A DNA stretch of 64,000 nt from Asparagopsis taxiformis (taxonomy: Eukaryota; Rhodophyta; Florideophyceae; Bonnemaisoniales; Bonnemaisoniaceae). The stretch spans positions 1-64,000 of the forward strand of contig JALQPE010000301.1 of assembly GCA_030407315.1 (NCBI GenBank). The letters run 5' to 3'. Of the stretch, positions 50,733 through 62,209 are shown piece after piece (position 1 is the stretch's first letter; every line of letters starts with the position of its first letter). The notes below the pieces were generated by a model. It was not told the DNA's origin. It did not search any database and was given only the letters and a program-made list of their open reading frames with translations. Position numbers and translations under genes: made by a program.

Positions 50733-52435
50733 TCTCTACGCAGCGTCTCATTCCAGGTCGGCGCGTTTAATAGCAGGCTGACATAAGACCGATGTGGATG
50801 CCGGCGAAGAGCGAAGCTGGGAAACGGCGCAGGACATGGGAGGGAAGACTCCCTGTAGCATACGTGTGGTATTGTGCTAGGTGCAATGTCGATGTGTTTT
50901 GAGCAGAATGTTATGGAGTGGGATCGCGCGGCATATGAACGACGAGGTTTGGAAATGATTTTGGTGTATGGCTCGTTTTCTATCACTTGTGTAGACAGAT
51001 TTCCTACGGTGAACTACAGCTGGTAAACTGACTGGTCCTGAATGCGCTTGGAAAGTACTGTTGGGAATTGGAATACTGACAGTTCTGCAGCTGCGATCGA
51101 TGTTTTGACTGTATTGTGCAGCATATGGCTTCTACAGTGACGCGTCTGCGCAACATCCCTGACAATTCTTGCGAAATGCGTCAGACTTGCGCGTCTAAAT
51201 ATAACTTGGGTGTGTTTGCTGCGATTATGCATGTCTAGTTCACATGAGATATAATGCCATTTTTATTCCCTCATCATGCATCGTTGTATTGCTCTGTGCG
51301 CTCTGTGTAGGTTGATTTGGTTGCTGTTCGAAGAAGGCCAATTGGTGCCATGGGGGTTGAAGTATGTCTACCACATATTTCTGTTTTCTTTTCTCCTCCA
51401 GCAATATTAATGGCAGGCAGGATACAGTGTATCAAAGTGTGGAGACTCCACACTAGAGACTGCCATCCACATTGCTCATATCTCCTCGGTGGAGACTGTT
51501 CCATGAATATCGAAGAAAGGGCAGTATAAATGTGCTAACGGCATTTGGTCCTCTGCAAATCGTGCGAGGGCTGCATCTCAGGTTTGATGCTTTGTCCAGG
51601 CCAGTCGCTGGCCGCAATCAAAGTTTTTCTTTGCGCATTGTCAGAGAAATATGCGTGCGTAGCGTGCGTTTCAATAGAAGAGGTGGTAAAGTTTGGGCAC
51701 TGGTTTGGTGGTAGGTTTTCGTGGACGCAGATTTGATCTTTGATAACAACAGAGTTCTTTGAGCACTGCACTTCGGGGGCCCTGAACGATTCGTGATTTG
51801 TGATGTAAACACGTTGGTGACACTCAAAGGCCGCCCAAAATGATCGAACGTTTTAATATTTAAAATATGGTTAGAAGCACGGGGTTCAAAAACTGCGCAA
51901 TATGCCCTGAAGTTGTGCTCATACACATCACCTTCAGTTGCGCAAGTCAGGCTGATCATGAAGTGCGTCTGACCAATGAAAAAGATACACTACACGCTTC
52001 GAGATCGGTTGACAGCTCAACGCAGAAGGGTATTCTCGTTGCAGTTCTGCTCAACTGTCAGCTTGGAGGCACCACCCCTCTTCGGAAAGATAACATAAAA
52101 TTGTTTGACGATCGCCTGAAAATGGGTAATCTGAGTTGGTCCCAACTCAAATCACATCGGTACCCGCTAGTTTTCACACCGAGTATATGGTGAACAAGTT
52201 TTACTGCTCCGACAGGGAGCTTGCGTAATACGTCTCTACAGTGGCATGATAAATTGGGAGCGATGAGTTGCACAACGTTTTTCGCTCTTGAAACTGTTGT
52301 ACGTGGCCACGGGACGGGGAGTGAAACGGTGTAAAATGTAGAAACGTAGATAGATTGATTTTTACTAAGTCTAGCTTATCTCCCTCTAGGTTATTCCGAC
52401 CGCTGGGAGCTGTATTTAGCTTCCTACGGTTGGAC
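50733..52435. other. Intergenic before the copia element
   Basis: About 1.7 kb without a supported gene. Short frames up to 113 codons overlap on both strands and have no domain. The final bases before the LTR (TGGAC) are not repeated after the other LTR. Confidence 0.4.
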
Positions 52436-52916
52436 TGTCAGTCTCCCGACCGATCATACGGTTCGGTATGAATTCTAGTCACGCAAATTGATTGATTCTT
52501 TTAATTCTAACCTTCTTCTAATTACTATCTGGATGGAATTACTATACCTAGTCTAATTGATGCTATCGTAGTTGAATTGTTCGATTACCGGCTTTGTACT
52601 CACTTTCTACTTCGAATTAGTCCTAATCCTTCATATTACTATGCTAGAGATAGGTACTAAGCAGTATAAGAAGGGAGTAGGATAGGGTAGTTTTCACTTT
52701 TCAGACACAGACAACAACTACCAGCATTGATAAAGTGTTCTGTCAACTAAAGCACCCCTCGTGCCCCGACCCCATTCACCCAGACCTGGTGTGGCCCTGT
52801 CGGACATCATTTCTGGACCAACCGGTCCCAAAGCATCTGGCCTCTGAAAGGCCAAAATCAAGTGGAAAAATCAACTTTTATTTCTGAATTTGTTTTTTTT
52901 TGGAAATTTTCCCACA
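52436..52916 (+). repeat. Left LTR of copia element
   Basis: 481 bp, starts TGTCAGTCTCCCG and ends TTTTCCCACA. A hairpin-forming start (CCGACCGATC/ATACGGTTCGG) and a TATA-like AGTATAAGAAGG (near 52663) could serve transcription. Confidence 0.93.
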
Positions 52917-53068
52917 GTCTAGACTTACAAGAAATTTCGAACAAATTTCAGTAAATTGCTTCCTGATAATTTTACCATACTTGGCACTACGTCTAAAACG
53001 TTTGTTAGGGTGGTAAATTACAGCGGACTTCTAGTCTGGCCAATTTATTTTGGCAAAGCCAATTATAC

Positions 53069-53821
53069 TTGAAAAGTGCGTATTTTGAAAACAACAATTT
53101 TTGGCGCCATTTTTTTTTGAAATCAAATTTGCTAACTGGCTCAACTGTAACTCGACATACAGTGCCATACAAACGCGCCGCCAACGACCCTGCTGTACTG
53201 CGCGAAAAGGCCAACCGGGCCGCTTTACAGCGCGCGCAAACTGAAGCAGCCCGCAAGGAATTTGAAAAATACTCGTCTCCCGAGGAATCCGAAAGCGAAT
53301 ACGAAAGTGCATCAGAAAGTGACTCAGAAAACGGATCTGAGAGTGAATGCGAGATCCAGCCAAACAAAGTACCACACAGCTCTATTAGGATCCCACGTGT
53401 CAGTCAGCCACCGCCACCCACTACAAAATCCACCAAGCCCAATACTGCGCAGGCCTCTGACACGTACCGCCGTATAGCCTCCGCCAATCAACCGTCGACA
53501 AGAAGCCTGGAGTTTATGCCGGACAACCCGTCCGTAAATACCCACCGTGTTGCCACTGCGCGAGTACAACGTCAACGTCGCCAAAATAACACACGTATAT
53601 ACTCCTGCGATCTTTGCGTGCGCCAGTTTAGCTCTTCATACCAGTTAAATCAGCACCTTGCTGGACAGAAGCATAAACGTGTCGAAGCTGCTAGGGAAGC
53701 TGCCCAAGCCAACTTACAGTGCCGTCTCTGTAAGATCAAGTTTCTAGATCGTAACACATACGACGTACACTTTGTGTCAAACAAGCACCGTGTTGCTTTG
53801 GCCAAGTCCAAACGCAAATAA
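53069..53821 (+). CDS. Extra ORF of the copia element with two U1-type C2H2 zinc fingers
   Basis: A 250-residue product beginning 152 nt after the left LTR. After an Arg/Lys-rich region and an acidic Ser/Glu tract (about 70-95) come two zinc fingers of the C-x2-C-x12-H-x5-H form, near 180-206 and 217-243. This spacing is typical of U1/matrin-type fingers that bind RNA or double-stranded RNA. The ORF stops 31 nt before gag and in a different frame. Standard copia elements carry gag and pol only, so this is an accessory gene, perhaps acquired, perhaps a nucleic-acid chaperone or an RNA-silencing suppressor; these roles are guesses. Confidence 0.75.
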   Translation: MKSAYFENNNFWRHFFLKSNLLTGSTVTRHTVPYKRAANDPAVLREKANRAALQRAQTEAARKEFEKYSSPEESESEYESASESDSENGSESECEIQPNKVPHSSIRIPRVSQPPPPTTKSTKPNTAQASDTYRRIASANQPSTRSLEFMPDNPSVNTHRVATARVQRQRRQNNTRIYSCDLCVRQFSSSYQLNQHLAGQKHKRVEAAREAAQANLQCRLCKIKFLDRNTYDVHFVSNKHRVALAKSKRK

Positions 53822-53852
53822 ATTCTCGTTGACTCGGCTTTATTGAAGAAAA

Positions 53853-55394
53853 ATGCCTACTTTGGACAATATTAGAGCATCATTGAATAATCTGGATCCT
53901 AGCTCTGAAATACAAATTGGTATAAAAGCTGTACTAGCCGTACACGTAAACGCAGACCCACAACCTGAAGATGCTGACGTCATCAACGACCTGCGGAGCG
54001 ACCTTCCAGCTGATGTATTGTATTCAACCGATGCACTCAATGGCCCGCACATGCTCCACCGTTTAATCAGAGACTACTTAGCCTTAAAGGGGCTCCAGTA
54101 TAATCCACACCCAGATAGCAACCGAGTTGTACTGGGTTTACCAGCAATGTTCTATGATAATCAGAGAGAAATTGACAGTGCTGTCGCCGCGGTTAAGAAC
54201 ATTGGGAAGACGAACCAAGTCACCGGTGGAAACGGAGAGAATCCAATTAACCGGAACGGTGATCAATTCTCCCACTGGAAAATCGCTCACAACATGGCTA
54301 CTCGCTTCAAGACATCGGAAAAGTTCTCTGGAAAACTCGGAGAAGACTTCACTGAATACCTCAACAATTACTTGGATGCGGCGAACGACTACGAGATGAC
54401 TCAAGATCAAAGATTCCAACTACTCCACCACCTATTCGACGGAGAAGCAAGAAGGTTCTTCCGCCAAACAGTTCTTGCCAGAGCACAGACGTTCCCAGTC
54501 GCCGTACAAATGATGCAGGAAGAGTTTAACAACATCACCCGTCAGAATAGAATCAGGAAACATCTACAGCAACTACGCCTGTCAGAGATTGTCAGGATCC
54601 GCAAATGCTCTCCCTCGATAGCTCTGGAAGAACTCCGAGATACAATATGTAGACTTGCTCCTCAAGGACCTCAGATATATCGTAATGAAGAAGCCCAAAT
54701 TGAATATCTCCAAAAGGCTGTTATCGGACACCAATGGGCTAAAGCCCCTCTATCCCAGTCTCAATCTGCTATTCCCCGTTGGAACTTTCATCAACTTTTC
54801 ACTGCACTTGATGCAGCTTGGCTTCAGGAACAGGAAGAAATTGAGGCGAGGAAGCGAGATAATATCTCTACTTATGGCCATACATCTGATCACCTACCTC
54901 CCAGAGTATATTTCCAAGGTCAAGGAATATATGGTCGTCCTCGCAAACCCGGTTCCAAATCATCAGCTCCTCGAGGATTTTTCAAAAATGACAATACAGT
55001 AAGAAGGAGTTCATACACTGATGCTGAGGGTAAGAATGGAATTGACAAGTTTGGAAACCCACGCAAATGTCATAACTGCGGAAGCAAAGAACATTTCATC
55101 CGGGATTGCACCAAGCCTCGCAACATCATTAACAATGTCGGGAAAATGATTCAAGCGGACCCACACAATGTTAAGGGCATTCTTTACGAGCTATGCGTAC
55201 AAGCAGAAGACATAATAGGGAACAATAGTGGAAGTCCTGATGATACCAATATGGATAATAACTCTGAGTCAAGTTTTAACAACGAAATAGAAGTAAAACA
55301 AGAAGAAGAACTCGTAGAAAACTTCTACAATGAGGACGATTCCAATCTCATGATGGAAGGATTCCCGGATGTACTGAATCCTGATGATTTTTAG
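53853..55394 (+). CDS. gag: Copia Gag polyprotein
   Basis: 513 residues. The central region (about 150-340) resembles copia Gag capsid (KFSGKLGEDFTEYLNNYL, HHLFDGEARRFFRQ). A CCHC zinc knuckle C-H-N-C-x4-H-x4-C sits near residues 407-420 and would bind the element's RNA. The C-terminal tail is acidic and Asn-rich. Gag forms the virus-like particle. The frame ends GAT TTT TAG at 55386-55394, right where the pol frame opens. No signs of damage. Confidence 0.88.
   Translation: MPTLDNIRASLNNLDPSSEIQIGIKAVLAVHVNADPQPEDADVINDLRSDLPADVLYSTDALNGPHMLHRLIRDYLALKGLQYNPHPDSNRVVLGLPAMFYDNQREIDSAVAAVKNIGKTNQVTGGNGENPINRNGDQFSHWKIAHNMATRFKTSEKFSGKLGEDFTEYLNNYLDAANDYEMTQDQRFQLLHHLFDGEARRFFRQTVLARAQTFPVAVQMMQEEFNNITRQNRIRKHLQQLRLSEIVRIRKCSPSIALEELRDTICRLAPQGPQIYRNEEAQIEYLQKAVIGHQWAKAPLSQSQSAIPRWNFHQLFTALDAAWLQEQEEIEARKRDNISTYGHTSDHLPPRVYFQGQGIYGRPRKPGSKSSAPRGFFKNDNTVRRSSYTDAEGKNGIDKFGNPRKCHNCGSKEHFIRDCTKPRNIINNVGKMIQADPHNVKGILYELCVQAEDIIGNNSGSPDDTNMDNNSESSFNNEIEVKQEEELVENFYNEDDSNLMMEGFPDVLNPDDF
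55385..55394 (+). promoter_or_regulatory. Probable -1 frameshift site at the gag stop
   Basis: The sequence is TGATTTTTAG. Gag reads GAT TTT TAG; the pol frame (-1) has its last upstream stop (TGA) at 55385-55387 and is open from 55388. The only place where gag can pass into pol is therefore the T run at 55388-55392. A Phe-tRNA on TTT can slip back one base onto an identical TTT while the stop codon is in the A site. Confidence 0.6.
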
Positions 55395-58300
55395 AAGGAG
55401 GCAGTTCCCACCATCGTTTTCAAGTACTAGCCAATGAAGAAAACGTTACTGTCCTCCGGAAAGATCGGTGTAACTCAAATCAAAGCCAAAAAACTAACAT
55501 AAGCAAGTCAGAGAAGAGTTCCCGAACATATTTCGTTGTTTTTAATCAATCGTTTGTCAAGAGAAGTGCAGTAAACCACAACAACAAGTATCGTAAAGGA
55601 ATTACACACCAGAATACTTGGAATGGTGCTTGCATTGATACTGGTGCCCAGAAGACCGTAATAGGGCGACAGCAAGCACAAGCTTACTGTCGCTTTAAAG
55701 GGACCAAGTTTAAAACAGATAATAATAACAACGTTTATAAGTTCGGAACGGACTTACAGAAATCATTTGGATCTCTTCAGATCCGAATCCCAACCCCCAA
55801 CGGATCATTCATCCCAATCCAGGCTGACATAGTCCAAGCTGATGTTCCACTACTTCTTGGACTAGACATACTAGACAAATTCAAACTCTCAGTTGATACT
55901 GTCGAAAATGTTCTAAGATGCAAGGGAACTGACTGGAAGATTCCCCTAACTAGAAAGCTTGGCCATATCTACTTGGAATGGGATATGCCGAATGAAATTC
56001 TGTTCACTAAAAGTGAACTTACCAAACTCCATCGTGGTTTTCGACACCCCGCGACGGATAAAATACTTGATTTGATAAAAAGAGCTCGACCTGATGAGCT
56101 CAATGAAAATACAAAAAAGATGTTAGAAGAAATTTCCCTTTCATGTGAGACGTGCCAAAGATTCGGCCCCGCACCTATGCGTCTCAAAGTATCCCTCCCG
56201 TCAGAAGACGATCTAGTTTTCGGAGATGAAGTCTCACTAGATCTAATGTTTATCAACGGAAAGGCAATATTACACGTAGTTGACACCGCAACCAGATTTT
56301 CAACCGCCACCTTCCTGGATGCACATGGCAAGACTTACGGGCAAACCGTAGAAGGGGTTTGGCTAGCATTCCTAGAATGTTGGTGTACCCTGTACACCGG
56401 ATATCCTAATCGACTTAGAACTGATTTCGGTTCATTATTCACCTCACCACGTTGGAAGAATTTCACCGATGAGAATGGCATTACTCTACGAATATCTGGC
56501 ATCGAAGCTCATAACTCACTAGGGATTGGAGAACGACTCCACGATCCACTAAGGAGAATTTATCGTAAGGTACAAGCTGACTTCCCTCAATTGAAAGAAG
56601 AAATTATACTTAGACTTGCGGTGAAAGCCATGAATGACACGATAGGAGAAAACGGTCTGGTTCCATCTCTGCTGGTATTTGGAGTCATTCCACGATTCCC
56701 AATTATAAGCAGTAATCTTCCAACCCAAATAGAGAGAATGAAAGCCCTCACCGTAGCCCAGAAGGAAATGAACTCTATAATTGCAGAAAGAAAGATTAAG
56801 ACAGCATTACAGAAGAATGTCCCGGCATCATCCGATAGGCACTACTCGATTGGTGACGAAGTCCTAGTATATCGAGAAAAGGAGAAACAATGGATGGGAC
56901 CTTTCCACGTGGTATTCATAGATGACAAACTGATTACTGTACAGAACGCAAGTAGGACATATGAAGGGATATTCAATATACAGCAAGTGAAACCATACCA
57001 AAGTAATAATTCAGAATCACCTGCTGAAGGAACACCGGAAAGTAATCAGTCCAGTGGATCTCTATCCAGCATTGAACCAAGAAGTGAGCCTATCGCAACC
57101 AATATCACAGAATTGATAAAACATGGTGACCCTCGAGCTAGTAAGTTCTTAGAGGCTAAAAGAAAGGAAATACAAGGATTGTTGGACCGAAGAACATGGA
57201 AAGTGGTGAACAAAGAGAACGTTCCAAAAGATGCCAATATTCTCGGTGGAAGATTCGTACTCTCCATCAAGGACGAAGGGACAAATAAGGAAGTGTGGAA
57301 GGCTAGGTACGTAGTGCAAGGTTTCCGGGATAAAATGAAAACATCCCTTGTACACGACAACGCCACCGCAAGACCACATTCAACAAGAATCCTGGTTGGA
57401 CTGGCGTCATCTTTTGGATTCCGTCTATTCTCTACTGATGTGACCCAAGCATACCTCCAAAGTTCAGAGAATCTTACCCGTGACGTTTATATCAGGCCTT
57501 CCAAAGAATTCGGTTTAAAACCGGACACTATGCTTAAACTCCTGAAACCACTTTACGGACTTTCCGATAGCGGAGACTATTGGGGGAAAACCATAAGAGA
57601 TCACATTGTCAATGACCTCGGTATGAAACCCACAACTGTTGACAGTGCGTTCTTTTTCAAAAGGGGCCACGGGAAACTTTCAGGATTGTGTGTCAGTTAC
57701 GTGGACGACTCACTACAGGCTGGAGACGAGTCTTTCGCATTACTTTCCCAGAAGACAGCTCAGAAATTTCAATGCAGAGAACGAGAATGGGATAACACAA
57801 ATTCCTAGGAGTACAAATCGAAACGAAACATCCGGAAATCCGAATCCACCAGTACAAGTACATTCAGAAACTGAAACCCATCTCTACAGATTCTGAATTT
57901 CAGATGTTCCGATCATTCCGAGCTAAGCTAGCCTGGATAACTCAGACACGCCCAGATATTTCATGTTCAGTGGCCCAATCTACCCAAGTCACTGAAGCAA
58001 TATTCAAGGCGAATTCCGAAAAGATCATTAAGTCCCTTAATTCGGTATTGAAGCATTTACAAAAGACACCATCTTTACCTCTAAGATACCCAAAGCTTCA
58101 GATCAATTCTATGAGAATACAGGTATACTCAGATGCATCATTTGCAAATAACCGTGACTTATCATCCCAACTCGGATACATCATTTTTCTCACAGATAAT
58201 TTTTCCCGATGTCAACCTATAATTTGGTCTTCTCATAAGGCTAAAAGAGTCACAAGATCAGTCCTTGGAGTGAGACCTTAGCATTTGCGGATGCATTTGA

Positions 58301-58619
58301 TGCAGCACTTGCCTTACGCCATGACCTTCACAAAATGACGGATATAACATTCCCTATCTTCATGTTAACAGATAGCCTATCTCTCTTCGATGTAATCACC
58401 AAATCATCCGTGACTACTGAAAAACGCTTGATGATCGACTTAGAAGTCTTGAAGGATGCGTATTCCTCTAGAACGCTGGAGAAAGTTGGATTCATTAAGT
58501 CGGAATACAACCCCGCTGACAATTTAACCAAAGTCTCACGTGGGAACTTCCTAGAATCAATCCTGAGAACTGCGAACATACAACACCCTGTAGAGCAATG
58601 GGTGGATCGTTCATTGTGA
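55388..58619 (+). pseudogene. pol: Copia Pol polyprotein with two frame breaks
   Basis: Domains in order: aspartic protease (IDTGAQKT, near 55638), an integrase zinc-binding region (H-x3-H in LHRGFRHP and CETC), the DDE integrase core (VSLDLMF, LRTDFGSLF, then the Glu in GIGERLHD), and reverse transcriptase (LGGRFVLSIKDEG, ARYVVQGF, FSTDVTQAYL, and YVDD near 57700). RNase H follows with VYSDASFAN. The frame is intact from 55388 to 57808. It then continues one frame lower (through FLGVQIE) to a stop at 58279-58281, and one frame lower again (from ETLAFADAFDAA) to 58619. Each step equals loss of one base, at about 57793-57806 and about 58266-58271. The copy is thus probably inactive after reverse transcriptase, unless these are sequencing errors. 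The end lies 28 bp before the right LTR. Confidence 0.88.
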
Positions 58620-58647
58620 CCAAAATTCAACCGATAGAACCTGGGAG

Positions 58648-59128
58648 TGTCAGTCTCCCGACCGATCATACGGTTCGGTATGAATTCTAGTCACGCAAAT
58701 TGATTGATTCTTTTAATTCTAACCTTCTTCTAATTACTATCTGGATGGAATTACTATACCTAGTCTAATTGATGCTATCGTAGTTGAATTGTTCGATTAC
58801 CGGCTTTGTACTCACTTTCTACTTCGAATTAGTCCTAATCCTTCATATTACTATGCTAGAGATAGGTACTAAGCAGTATAAGAAGGGAGTAGGATAGGGT
58901 AGTTTTCACTTTTCAGACACAGACAACAACTACCAGCATTTGATAAAGTGTTCTGTCAACTAAAGCACCCCTCGTGCCCCGACCCCATTCACCCAGACCT
59001 GGTGTGGCCCTGTCGGACATCATTTCTGGACCAACCGGTCCCAAAGCATCTGGCCTCTGAAAGGCCAAAATCAAGTGGAAAAATCAACTTTTATTTCTGA
59101 ATTTGTTTTTTTTGGAAATTTTCCCACA
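58648..59128 (+). repeat. Right LTR of copia element
   Basis: 481 bp, same ends as the left LTR; differs by one extra T near the middle (GCATTTGAT for GCATTGAT) and one fewer T in the terminal T run. Confidence 0.93.
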
Positions 59129-59722
59129 CCTTTTCGAATTTTTTGGCATGCAGCACTGTATACAATAAATTTAAACATTAGATTATCCGCGATCGGTATC
59201 CATTACTATTTTCCCATATTCCTGAGTTATTATTTCAACAAAATATTAGTTCAGCACTTTGAATACATTGTAGGATTAAAATACAAGCATTGATCTTTTT
59301 AACATGACAGCACCAAATCTTCACTAGGGAATTTCATTCTGAGCCAGCACTATGGCTAATTAATTTATCAAGTGAGATATTAGAAATGAACCTGTAGTGA
59401 AAAATTCTCGATAAGTACGCACTCAAAAATGACATTTCAAAGGTTTGAAATAGAACTCACACTAAAAACATCTGTATCACTAGTGTACTGTTCAGAAGTT
59501 TCTCAGTTCTTGTTCCGCTATTCAATACCGGACATAAATTTCATCTCAGTGGTTATACAGAGTAATGAAAGAGAAATATGTACGCCTGTAGCACTTTGCT
59601 GTCGGAGAAAATATATCACTATGGATAGACATTACCTTGGAAGCCGATTGAGCTGTAAAACCAATAGAAACATATGCAAACGAGTTCTTGTTTTATTGGA
59701 ACGGTATTTTTTCGCAATTTGT
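59129..59722. other. Intergenic after the copia element
   Basis: AT-rich, no supported gene. A 108-codon plus-strand frame (59429-59755) overlaps the end of the kinase gene and has no domain. Confidence 0.4.
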
Positions 59723-60943
59723 CTAGTCAAGAGTTTCTCTGATATATTGCAGTGAATCCATAACGTGCGCATGGGAAGTACCCCAGTATGGAGGGACACA
59801 GTCCAAATCTAATTCTTTCCTCCTGTATCTCTTTCTCCACGGTCCTGTATCTGAATTGAAAGTGGGAAAAGATATTCCAGGACCTTGGTCTCGATATGAT
59901 AGGATTACGTCACCTTTTGTCGTTTTGTGTTGCATGTTACTCGATTTGTTCAGCTTCGTGTTTTTCCCAAGTTTTGTTTTCAAATTTTTCATAATGCCAT
60001 CTGTAGCGTATATCTCCATTGAACTTTCAAAAGGTAATTTTTGATCGACGTCATTTTCACAATTGAACTGAGTTATCCATGGATGTTGCAGGCATTCTGT
60101 TGCCGAAAATCTTTTTCTTTGGTCAACTTCCATCAATGATCTGAGAAAAGAAACCAAATATGGACTCTTTCCGAGAAATAGGTTCCTCCATTTCGGTTCA
60201 TCATACCAATTTTCTGCAATTTCATGGCTTCCAAGGATGAGATCAATATCTTCGAAGGGTAGCCTTCCGAAAGTCATGTAAAATGCTAAGATACCAACCG
60301 ACCAAATGTCTACTTTTTCACAATAGTCCTCATGTTTCAAAATTTCTGGAGCAGCAAACGCAGCAGTTCCAATCGATTCTTTCATCCGTATAGGCTCTTC
60401 ATTTCCTCTGCCAATAAAATTTTTTGAATATCCGAAGTCCGCTAGCCTCACAATTGGATTGCGATACGTTCCAGTGAATAGTACATTTCCTGGTTTTATA
60501 TTTCGGTGCACGACTCCAGACCTATGCAAACTTTCAATACATAATAAGATATCCTTGATCACCATGGTGCAAGCCCGCTCCGAAAACTCAGCTCCTTCTC
60601 GTATATTTTCCCGAATTATGTCCTGTAGGCTTCCTAATTTCATCAATGGCATAACGAAATAGAATACGCGTTCTGTTTCATAAAATTCATAGCATTTCAA
60701 TGCATTTGGATGACTAGAGGAAATTGAAATGATCATTTCTCTTTTGATATTTCTCTCTTGGCTTCCATGTTTCAATACTGTTTTAACAGCCACAGTTTCT
60801 TTAGTTCGAATGTGTTTGGCGAAGTATACAGTGCCAAATGAGCCTGATCCGATTTTATCACCTAATGTAAAGTAATCTTCGAACCTAAAGGATGAATGGT
60901 GGAGGGATATAACCGCTCCAGTTTCATCACTTCTCCCAAACAT
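59723..60943 (-). CDS. Predicted protein pseudokinase (HRN instead of HRD)
   Basis: A 406-residue protein with one kinase domain (about 25-292): glycine loop GSGSFGTV, ATP-anchoring Lys54 in VAVK, helix-C Glu69, DFG (169-171) and APE (198-200). The catalytic loop reads V-V-H-R-N-I-K-P-G-N, so the catalytic Asp is Asn148; the codon is AAT, one base from GAT. Metal-binding Asn153 and the DFG Asp are kept, so ATP binding is likely but phosphotransfer is expected to be absent or weak. It groups with CAMK/STE-like kinases and is a paralogue of the gene at 62210-63436, sharing the FAAPE and SFLRSLM-x-VD-x-x-KR-x-SA stretches. The C-terminal 110 residues are basic, without a domain. Confidence 0.8.
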   Translation of the reverse strand: MFGRSDETGAVISLHHSSFRFEDYFTLGDKIGSGSFGTVYFAKHIRTKETVAVKTVLKHGSQERNIKREMIISISSSHPNALKCYEFYETERVFYFVMPLMKLGSLQDIIRENIREGAEFSERACTMVIKDILLCIESLHRSGVVHRNIKPGNVLFTGTYRNPIVRLADFGYSKNFIGRGNEEPIRMKESIGTAAFAAPEILKHEDYCEKVDIWSVGILAFYMTFGRLPFEDIDLILGSHEIAENWYDEPKWRNLFLGKSPYLVSFLRSLMEVDQRKRFSATECLQHPWITQFNCENDVDQKLPFESSMEIYATDGIMKNLKTKLGKNTKLNKSSNMQHKTTKGDVILSYRDQGPGISFPTFNSDTGPWRKRYRRKELDLDCVPPYWGTSHAHVMDSLQYIRETLD

Positions 60944-62209
60944 TTTTCAACTCCTCTGGCCGTGTAGCTTTAGGAGAAGTAGCGGTGCTATCAAGCCCAG
61001 ACTTCATATCCTCTTTAAGTAAATATATTCAACACAATATGGGAGGGAAAATTGAAAGAGAAATATTCTGTTTGATGATTTTTCTTCTTCACACTTAAGA
61101 AACCGTTTTCTGATTAACGGTCACACCCGTCGTTCCTGTATCCAAAAGGCAACAGAAAGAATGTTCATTTTAGTCGTTCGTCCATCAGCAATCTTTGAAT
61201 CTTTTATGAACAGCGTTTGTCATAATCGGTCACAAAACTTCAATACGAATGGTAGCTGAGCATAATTTACATGTCTGTTAAATAACAGTCTAGCATCCAG
61301 AACGAGTTAATGCGTTCGCGACAGGAATAGTCCAAGTAGGGACTGCGAATTTTGGAATTATGAAAAAATTCAATCAATAACTCTCGTGATGCTTCGTGAT
61401 GAATTTCAACTCAGCCTCTTTTTCGGACAGCCGCTTGAAATTGATGAAACAGTATGATGAGTTATGGAAATTGGTCTACTTTCACAGCCTGAAAGTAGGT
61501 TCGAAAACGTTCTAGAGAGTGTTATTTCGATCTAAATCGATTTACAATGAAGCACTATTTGACATCTACCGAGGAGAAAGGAATTCAAAATATAGTATGT
61601 AAATGAAAATAGTTACCGGTTTCATTAATTGTCAGGAGAGCTACAAATAGCTTCAAGATACATTTATCCATGAATGAGGTACCATTTTTGGCTCCTGAGT
61701 TTACAATTCGAACTGAAGCGAATGTCATAAAATTAAACCAACAAATCGCTACTAAATTGCAGTCCCAATACAAGAATTTTATTCAGGAAATTACAGTGGT
61801 GGAAATTTCATTATTGTCGTTGACGGGGCATGAGACTTCACAGCTGGTTTCTAGCTGAAGGAGCTTGTGGCCACGGTGAAACATAGCAGAGATAATTACA
61901 GGAACAATAATATTTGCACACTCAAACAAGAGAGATGTGTAATTCAGTAGCAAAAACTGGGGGCGGAAGAATGAAACTGAGTTACTAGCGGAGAAAGCTT
62001 CGATTTTCTTCATCTTATTTCTCACTCTGAACACTGAGCTACGATCGATGACAATTGATGCAAATAATAAGAGATAAAATTCGGGAATGTTGAAGCTCTA
62101 GAGCTTGTCGCTTACGATTATTACGTCGATTTCAAAATGGATACAACTATAAGTAAAATGTACCAACTATAGAGACAGTATTGGAATAATGGAAAGATAC
62201 GCTCAAATA
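60944..62209. other. Intergenic between the two kinases
   Basis: About 1.27 kb, AT-rich. Minus-strand frames at 61585-61773 and 61783-62034 are hydrophobic but short and unrecognised. No repeat seen. Confidence 0.4.

Larger units (their letters stand above)
52436..59128 (+). mobile_element. Ty1/copia-type LTR retrotransposon
   Basis: A 6.7-kb element with two 481-bp LTRs. The interior runs: zinc-finger ORF, gag with a zinc knuckle, then pol in the copia order protease, integrase, reverse transcriptase, RNase H. Integrase before reverse transcriptase identifies copia and excludes gypsy. LTRs differ by two single-base indels only, so insertion was recent, yet pol has two frame breaks and no target duplication is seen at the ends (TGGAC left, CCTTT right). 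A purine-rich tract (CTGGGAG) directly precedes the right LTR. The base sequence after the left LTR (GTCTAGACTTACAAG) does not match a tRNA end I recognise. Confidence 0.95.

Noticed and set aside
61585..62034. Two short hydrophobic minus-strand frames between the kinases, considered as a decayed seventh family member
   Set aside because: Neither shows the Cys pair, the HF motif or the tail motif of the family.
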